From: Chloroflexota bacterium | GTDB taxonomy: Bacteria; Chloroflexota; Dehalococcoidia; UBA2247; RBG-13-53-26 | Length of the DNA stretch: 8,495 bases | Assembly (NCBI GenBank): GCA_003650185.1 | Contig: QMOF01000088.1 | Location: 1-8,495 of the forward strand | Direction of reading: 5' to 3' | Shown here: piece by piece, positions 7,005 to 8,495 of the stretch | Position numbering within the stretch: position 1 is the stretch's first letter | Layout: each line of letters starts with the position of its first letter | The notes under the pieces: generated by a model | The model's database searches: none | What the model was told of the DNA's origin: nothing | The model's input: only the letters and a program-made list of their open reading frames with translations | Made by a program: the position numbers and the translations under genes

Positions 7005-7022
7005 AGACTAGACAGACTAGAC
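7005..7022. repeat. Perfect tandem 9-bp repeat in the rny leader
   Basis: AGACTAGAC occurs twice without a gap (7005-7013 and 7014-7022). On the rny transcript it reads GTCTAGTCT twice, between the predicted transcription start near 7032 and the gene start. It could be a replication-slippage duplication or a binding site. Confidence 0.9.
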
Positions 7023-7038
7023 TTACCGCAGCCGTTAT

Positions 7039-7067
7039 ATTAAACCGCCTATTGGAATTGATGTCAA
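7039..7067 (-). promoter_or_regulatory. Strong sigma-70 promoter for the rny operon
   Basis: On the minus strand TTGACA (7067-7062), a 17-base spacer, then TTTAAT (7044-7039): 11 of 12 consensus bases. The predicted start near 7032 gives a leader of about 60-70 bases that contains the tandem repeat at 7005-7022. This is the only clear promoter for the five-gene run down to 2686. Confidence 0.8.
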
Positions 7068-7147
7068 GCGATACGGCGGACCGGTACTCCAGCCCGCGGT
7101 CAGCGCACCGCCCGTCTATTCCTCGGGGTCGAAGGTGTAATTCCAAT
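7051..7147. repeat. 9-bp inverted repeat with one arm inside the rny promoter spacer
   Basis: ATTGGAATT (7051-7059) and its exact reverse complement AATTCCAAT (7139-7147) are separated by 79 bases. The first arm lies between the -35 and -10 of the rny promoter. Two operator half-sites for a looping regulator are possible; chance is not excluded. Confidence 0.45.
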
Positions 7148-7165
7148 GCTACAGAAGAGGACGGT

Positions 7166-7204
7166 CCACGTTTGCCACTGCCTTGGCAGGCACGCCTCAC
7201 GTGG
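7166..7204. repeat. Nested dyad, possible operator
   Basis: Outer arms CCACGT (7166-7171) and ACGTGG (7199-7204) enclose a compact palindrome CTGCC-TT-GGCAG (7178-7189) with nearly the same centre. It lies about 45 bases upstream of the extended -10 promoter at 7247 and about 100 bases upstream of the rny promoter, a position fit for a regulator of either gene. Confidence 0.35.
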
Positions 7205-7246
7205 TGCTTTAGACTCAGGCCCTGGCTGTGGCATCTTGTGATTAGG

Positions 7247-7255
7247 TGTTATAAT
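7247..7255 (+). promoter_or_regulatory. Extended -10 promoter for the 158-residue protein gene
   Basis: TGT-TATAAT has a perfect -10 (7250-7255) with the TGn extension; no good -35 is seen 16-18 bases upstream, which is usual for this promoter class. Transcription would start near 7262, about 53 bases before the ATG. Confidence 0.65.
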
Positions 7256-7314
7256 ATAGTTAACATGTGGCATACTGTCTTAAATGACGGTAACGCTCTC
7301 CATAGGGAGACAGG

Positions 7315-7791
7315 ATGACTATCTGCGCGGGGTCTACTGGCATGGATGGGCACGGCGATACCTTGGCCATCGGAGAAGATGTATCCTGGGAAGCCATCAG
7401 GGGCGAGGCTTGCAGGGTGAAGCAGTTCACCCCGTATGTCCGCATCGTGGCAGGCAAGCCGGAAGGGAACCGGGGTTCGCTGCCTTATGCATCGCTCCTG
7501 GTTGAGTGCCCAGCACTACAGACACCAGCGTCCATGCCGGTGACCAACAAGGACGACTTTCGCAACCTGTGGGAAGTGTTCAGGCAAAGGGGAGTGGGCG
7601 ACGACGAGGAGGTGCTGGTCTTCTATGAGCCTTTCTACAGCAGCGGGTTGCTCAGGCCTCTTTCCGCTCTCAAACCCAGGCTCTATATCTACATTTGCCC
7701 GAATGGACAACTGGACACCTTGCGTGGGTGCAGCCGGGCCCACGCAAGCACGCAGCTCCGGCCTATCGCTGCATGGCAGCCCAAGGAGTAG
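7315..7791 (+). CDS. Hypothetical protein, family not recognised
   Basis: 158 residues. The ATG at 7315 has GGGAG 5 bases upstream and an extended -10 promoter about 60 bases upstream, so it is a credible gene. No signal peptide or membrane segment is seen, and it looks cytosolic. The centre and C-terminal half look like a folded core, with alternating hydrophobic strands (YVRIVAG at 41-47, EEVLVFYEPFYSS at 98-110, RLYIYICPNGQLD at 122-134). The first 30 residues are Gly/Asp-rich. Five cysteines (4, 33, 65, 128, 139) are scattered, with no CxxC pair. The last 25 residues overlap a strong hairpin in the DNA and look less conserved in character. I find no catalytic motif I can name. An overlapping frame from 7284 is weaker: its ATG lacks a ribosome site and its product is Arg-rich and shapeless. 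Confidence 0.7.
   Translation: MTICAGSTGMDGHGDTLAIGEDVSWEAIRGEACRVKQFTPYVRIVAGKPEGNRGSLPYASLLVECPALQTPASMPVTNKDDFRNLWEVFRQRGVGDDEEVLVFYEPFYSSGLLRPLSALKPRLYIYICPNGQLDTLRGCSRAHASTQLRPIAAWQPKE
7719..7748 (+). repeat. Strong hairpin near the 3' end of the unknown gene
   Basis: CTTGCGTGGG (7719-7728) and CCCACGCAAG (7739-7748) form a perfect 10-bp stem with a 10-base loop. It lies inside the reading frame, about 40 bases before the stop. No T-run follows, so it is not an ordinary intrinsic terminator. It may protect the mRNA 3' end or act as a site in DNA. Confidence 0.7.
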
Positions 7792-7933
7792 GTGCGCTGG
7801 CCGCCCCACCTGAGTGGCGCAGGACAAGGCATGCCAGCCAAGTGCAGCGGGACGGTCCACAGGAAGCAGTCAGCGCTGGCCCGGCGCACTTAAACCCCAC
7901 GCCGTTCAATGTTACCTTGGGAGACGTGGTCCT

Positions 7934-7951
7934 CTCCATGGCCTCCATGGC
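7934..7951. repeat. Perfect tandem 9-bp repeat
   Basis: CTCCATGGC occurs twice without a gap (7934-7942, 7943-7951) in the 210-base gap before the small basic protein gene. Each copy holds the palindrome CCATGG. Confidence 0.9.
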
Positions 7952-7998
7952 GCCGCCTTGTCGCCCGGGATGCTGATGGTCGATCCCGAAGCTACATG

Positions 7999-8007
7999 TG
8001 ATACAAT
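7999..8007 (+). promoter_or_regulatory. Possible extended -10 promoter for the small basic protein
   Basis: TGA-TACAAT: TGn extension at 7999-8001 and a -10 with 5 of 6 matches at 8002-8007. No clear -35 is seen. Transcription would start near 8014, just upstream of the very strong ribosome site at 8023-8030. It would leave the ATG at 8006 outside the transcript. Confidence 0.5.
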
Positions 8008-8022
8008 GTGTTTAACCGAAGG

Positions 8023-8030
8023 AAGGAGGA
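8023..8030 (+). promoter_or_regulatory. Very strong Shine-Dalgarno without an ATG/GTG/TTG behind it
   Basis: AAGGAGGA is a near-complete match to the 16S anti-SD. The codon 8 bases downstream is ATC (8039-8041), the first of an open frame; no usual start codon lies within normal distance. It decides the start proposed for the small basic protein. Confidence 0.8.
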
Positions 8031-8038
8031 CGGCGACT

Positions 8039-8149
8039 ATCGCTTACAACAAGCGCAGAAGTCAGCATGAGCAGCAGAAGCGTCGTGAGAAGCAGCACAA
8101 GCGAGACAAACAGCGTAGACAGCGTAGACAGACAAAGCGGTCCGGGTAG
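8039..8149 (+). CDS. Very small, highly basic protein, apparently starting at ATC
   Basis: Read from ATC at 8039 this gives 36 residues, starting (M)AYNKRRSQHEQQKRR. It contains 10 Arg, 6 Lys and 7 Gln, with only 3 acidic residues, and looks like one continuous helix rich in K/R/Q. Proteins of this kind bind RNA or ribosomes, but I do not recognise the family. The case for ATC as the start is the ideal spacing (8 bases) from AAGGAGGA and an N-terminus of the common Met-Ala type. The alternative is ATG at 8006 in the same frame (47 residues), but that ATG lies inside the predicted -10 and has no ribosome site. A tandem 9-bp duplication (CAGCGTAGA, 8111-8128) encodes the QRRQRR stretch. If the ATC is a read or assembly error for ATG, the gene is still real. 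Confidence 0.55.
   Translation: MAYNKRRSQHEQQKRREKQHKRDKQRRQRRQTKRSG
8111..8128. repeat. Perfect tandem 9-bp repeat inside the small basic gene
   Basis: CAGCGTAGA occurs twice without a gap (8111-8119, 8120-8128), in frame, each copy coding Gln-Arg-Arg. Slippage duplication is the simple explanation. Confidence 0.9.
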
Positions 8150-8347
8150 GACAGAAGAGGTTGCTCTGCGGCCTAGAAGACCGCGGGCAGGCATGTCGCG
8201 TTAGGGGATCACTGCTTGAGGCCCCGGTCCGAGCAAGGAATGGCTGGATGCCAGGCGCACCAGCCATGACCGTCAGCGGCATGTGGGTGCCAGGTTGTTG
8301 GATGTATTCAGCCTCTCTCGCCTCTGTGGCGGGGACCAAGCGGTCCG
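8135..8347. repeat. Direct 10-bp repeat bracketing the gap between the last two genes
   Basis: AAGCGGTCCG occurs at 8135-8144 and 8338-8347. After a 6-base difference both continue with similar sequence (ACAGAAGAGG and ACAGAGGAGG). The second copy gives the Shine-Dalgarno of the lipoprotein gene. A partial duplication is possible. Confidence 0.5.
8240..8267. repeat. Strong hairpin in the gap before the lipoprotein
   Basis: ATGGCTGG (8240-8247) and CCAGCCAT (8260-8267) pair perfectly. Inside them TGC (8249-8251) and GCA (8257-8259) extend the stem to 11 bp with one bulged A and a five-base loop. No T-run follows on either strand. It could be a processed leader structure, mRNA end or operator. 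It starts 91 bases after the stop of the small basic gene. Confidence 0.6.
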
Positions 8348-8350
8348 ACA

Positions 8351-8357
8351 GAGGAGG
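8351..8357 (+). promoter_or_regulatory. Strong Shine-Dalgarno 9 bases before an ATA codon
   Basis: GAGGAGG is an excellent ribosome site. Nine bases downstream is ATA-AAG, the first codons of an open frame with a lipoprotein-like N-terminus. The only usual start codons in that frame nearby are two TTGs at 8295-8300, upstream of this site. Confidence 0.7.
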
Positions 8358-8366
8358 CAAGACGCA

Positions 8367-8495
8367 ATAAAGGGACTGATCGTTGAGCTGTTGTGCTTCG
8401 CGCCGGTGGCTTCTGTACTGGTTGGAAGCAGTTGCGCCGGAAACGGGGAAGGAGCGCTACCGACTCGGGAGGTGGGGGATCGGTGGGTGTACGAC
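8367..8495 (+). CDS. Probable lipoprotein, N-terminal part only, apparently starting at ATA
   Basis: 43 residues are visible and the frame is open at the window end. Read from ATA at 8367 the product begins (M)KGLIVELLCFAPVASVLV: a Lys, a hydrophobic stretch to about residue 19, and a lipobox-like GSSC with the modified cysteine at C23. The mature part starts AGNGEGALPT, a flexible low-complexity linker, then VGDRWVYD, a motif common at the start of surface lipoprotein domains. Gly at -3 of the lipobox is unusual. The start is set by GAGGAGG 9 bases upstream and the Met-Lys N-terminus; there is no ATG or GTG in frame nearby. A TTG at 8295 would give a 24-residue Arg-rich extension without a ribosome site and is less likely. 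The family cannot be named from this fragment. Confidence 0.6.
   Translation, partial: MKGLIVELLCFAPVASVLVGSSCAGNGEGALPTREVGDRWVYD

Larger units (their letters stand above)
6970..7314. other. Divergent intergenic region between rny and the unknown gene
   Basis: This 345-base gap holds the rny leader with its tandem repeat, the rny promoter, the long-distance inverted repeat, a nested dyad (7166-7204) and an extended -10 promoter for the plus-strand gene (7247-7255). I looked for tRNA, SRP RNA, 6S RNA and riboswitch signatures and recognised none. Stretch 7070-7140 is GC-rich with nothing I can name. Confidence 0.6.

Noticed and set aside
6970..7200. N-terminal extension of RNase Y to an ATG at 7200
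   Set aside because: It would cross the rny promoter and the tandem repeat, and RNase Y normally starts directly before its membrane helix.
7070..7240. tRNA, SRP RNA or other structured RNA in the rny upstream gap
   Set aside because: Short dyads are present, but no T-loop, anticodon arm, SRP loop or known riboswitch core could be recognised on either strand.
7284..7505. Overlapping plus-strand frame of 73 residues
   Set aside because: No ribosome site; Arg- and Gly-rich shapeless product; overlapped by the better frame from 7315.
7695..7976. Plus-strand frame of 93 residues
   Set aside because: Starts inside the unknown gene in another frame, has no ribosome site, and the product is low-complexity with many Pro/Ala/Arg.
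8037..8360. Minus-strand frame of 107 residues opposite the small basic gene
   Set aside because: Mirror of the repetitive Arg/Gln codons; Ala/Ser/Cys-rich product without a good start signal.
8161..8370. Plus-strand frame of 69 residues between the small basic gene and the lipoprotein
   Set aside because: Has no ribosome site and no usual protein character; it runs over the strong hairpin and the lipoprotein ribosome site.
1..8495. CRISPR array, transposon ends or phage genes
   Set aside because: No regularly spaced repeats, transposase, integrase or long terminal inverted repeats were found; the repeats seen are isolated 9-10 bp units.

Overview
The window is a GC-rich bacterial chromosome segment of normal, closely packed genes. 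Nothing in it looks like a phage, plasmid, CRISPR array or insertion sequence. I cannot name the species. An RNase Y-YmdB pair, a membrane-anchored B-box protein beside a Yip1-like membrane protein, a sugar-heptose kinase/phosphatase pair, and frequent TTG/GTG starts would fit a Chloroflexota (Dehalococcoidia-like) genome. That is inference from gene content, not proof.

Layout: (1) 1-1217, minus strand: a heptose-phosphate pair, GmhB-like phosphatase followed by HddA-like GHMP kinase (cut by the window edge). It is read from a near-consensus promoter that lies almost on top of the gmhB start. (2) 1497-2682, plus strand: a metallo-beta-lactamase-fold hydrolase followed 4 bases later by a gamma-class carbonic anhydrase-like protein. 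(3) 2686-7067, minus strand: a five-gene run led by RNase Y (rny), then YmdB phosphodiesterase, a PHP-domain phosphatase, a B-box zinc-binding membrane protein and a Yip1-like membrane protein. Spacings are -4 to about 16 bases and there is one strong promoter upstream of rny. (4) 7068-8495, plus strand: an unrecognised 158-residue protein behind an extended -10 promoter, a very small and extremely basic protein, and the start of a probable lipoprotein cut by the window end.

How the genes fit together: rny, ymdB and the PHP gene encode an RNA endonuclease and two enzymes of families acting on small RNA or nucleotide products, so the run reads as a membrane-associated RNA turnover operon. The two downstream membrane proteins have no known link to it. 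gmhB and hddA would supply D-glycero-D-manno-heptose for a surface glycan.

The most unusual observation concerns translation starts. The best-placed Shine-Dalgarno sequences for the small basic protein and the lipoprotein sit at ideal spacing before ATC and ATA respectively, where ATG is expected. The rny gene has no ATG start near its membrane anchor: either GTG, or ATT at ideal spacing behind GAGGTGA. Two more genes start with TTG. This may be relaxed start-codon use or sequence error, and it should be checked. Several perfect 9-bp tandem duplications and dyad repeats cluster in the 7.0-8.3 kb region.
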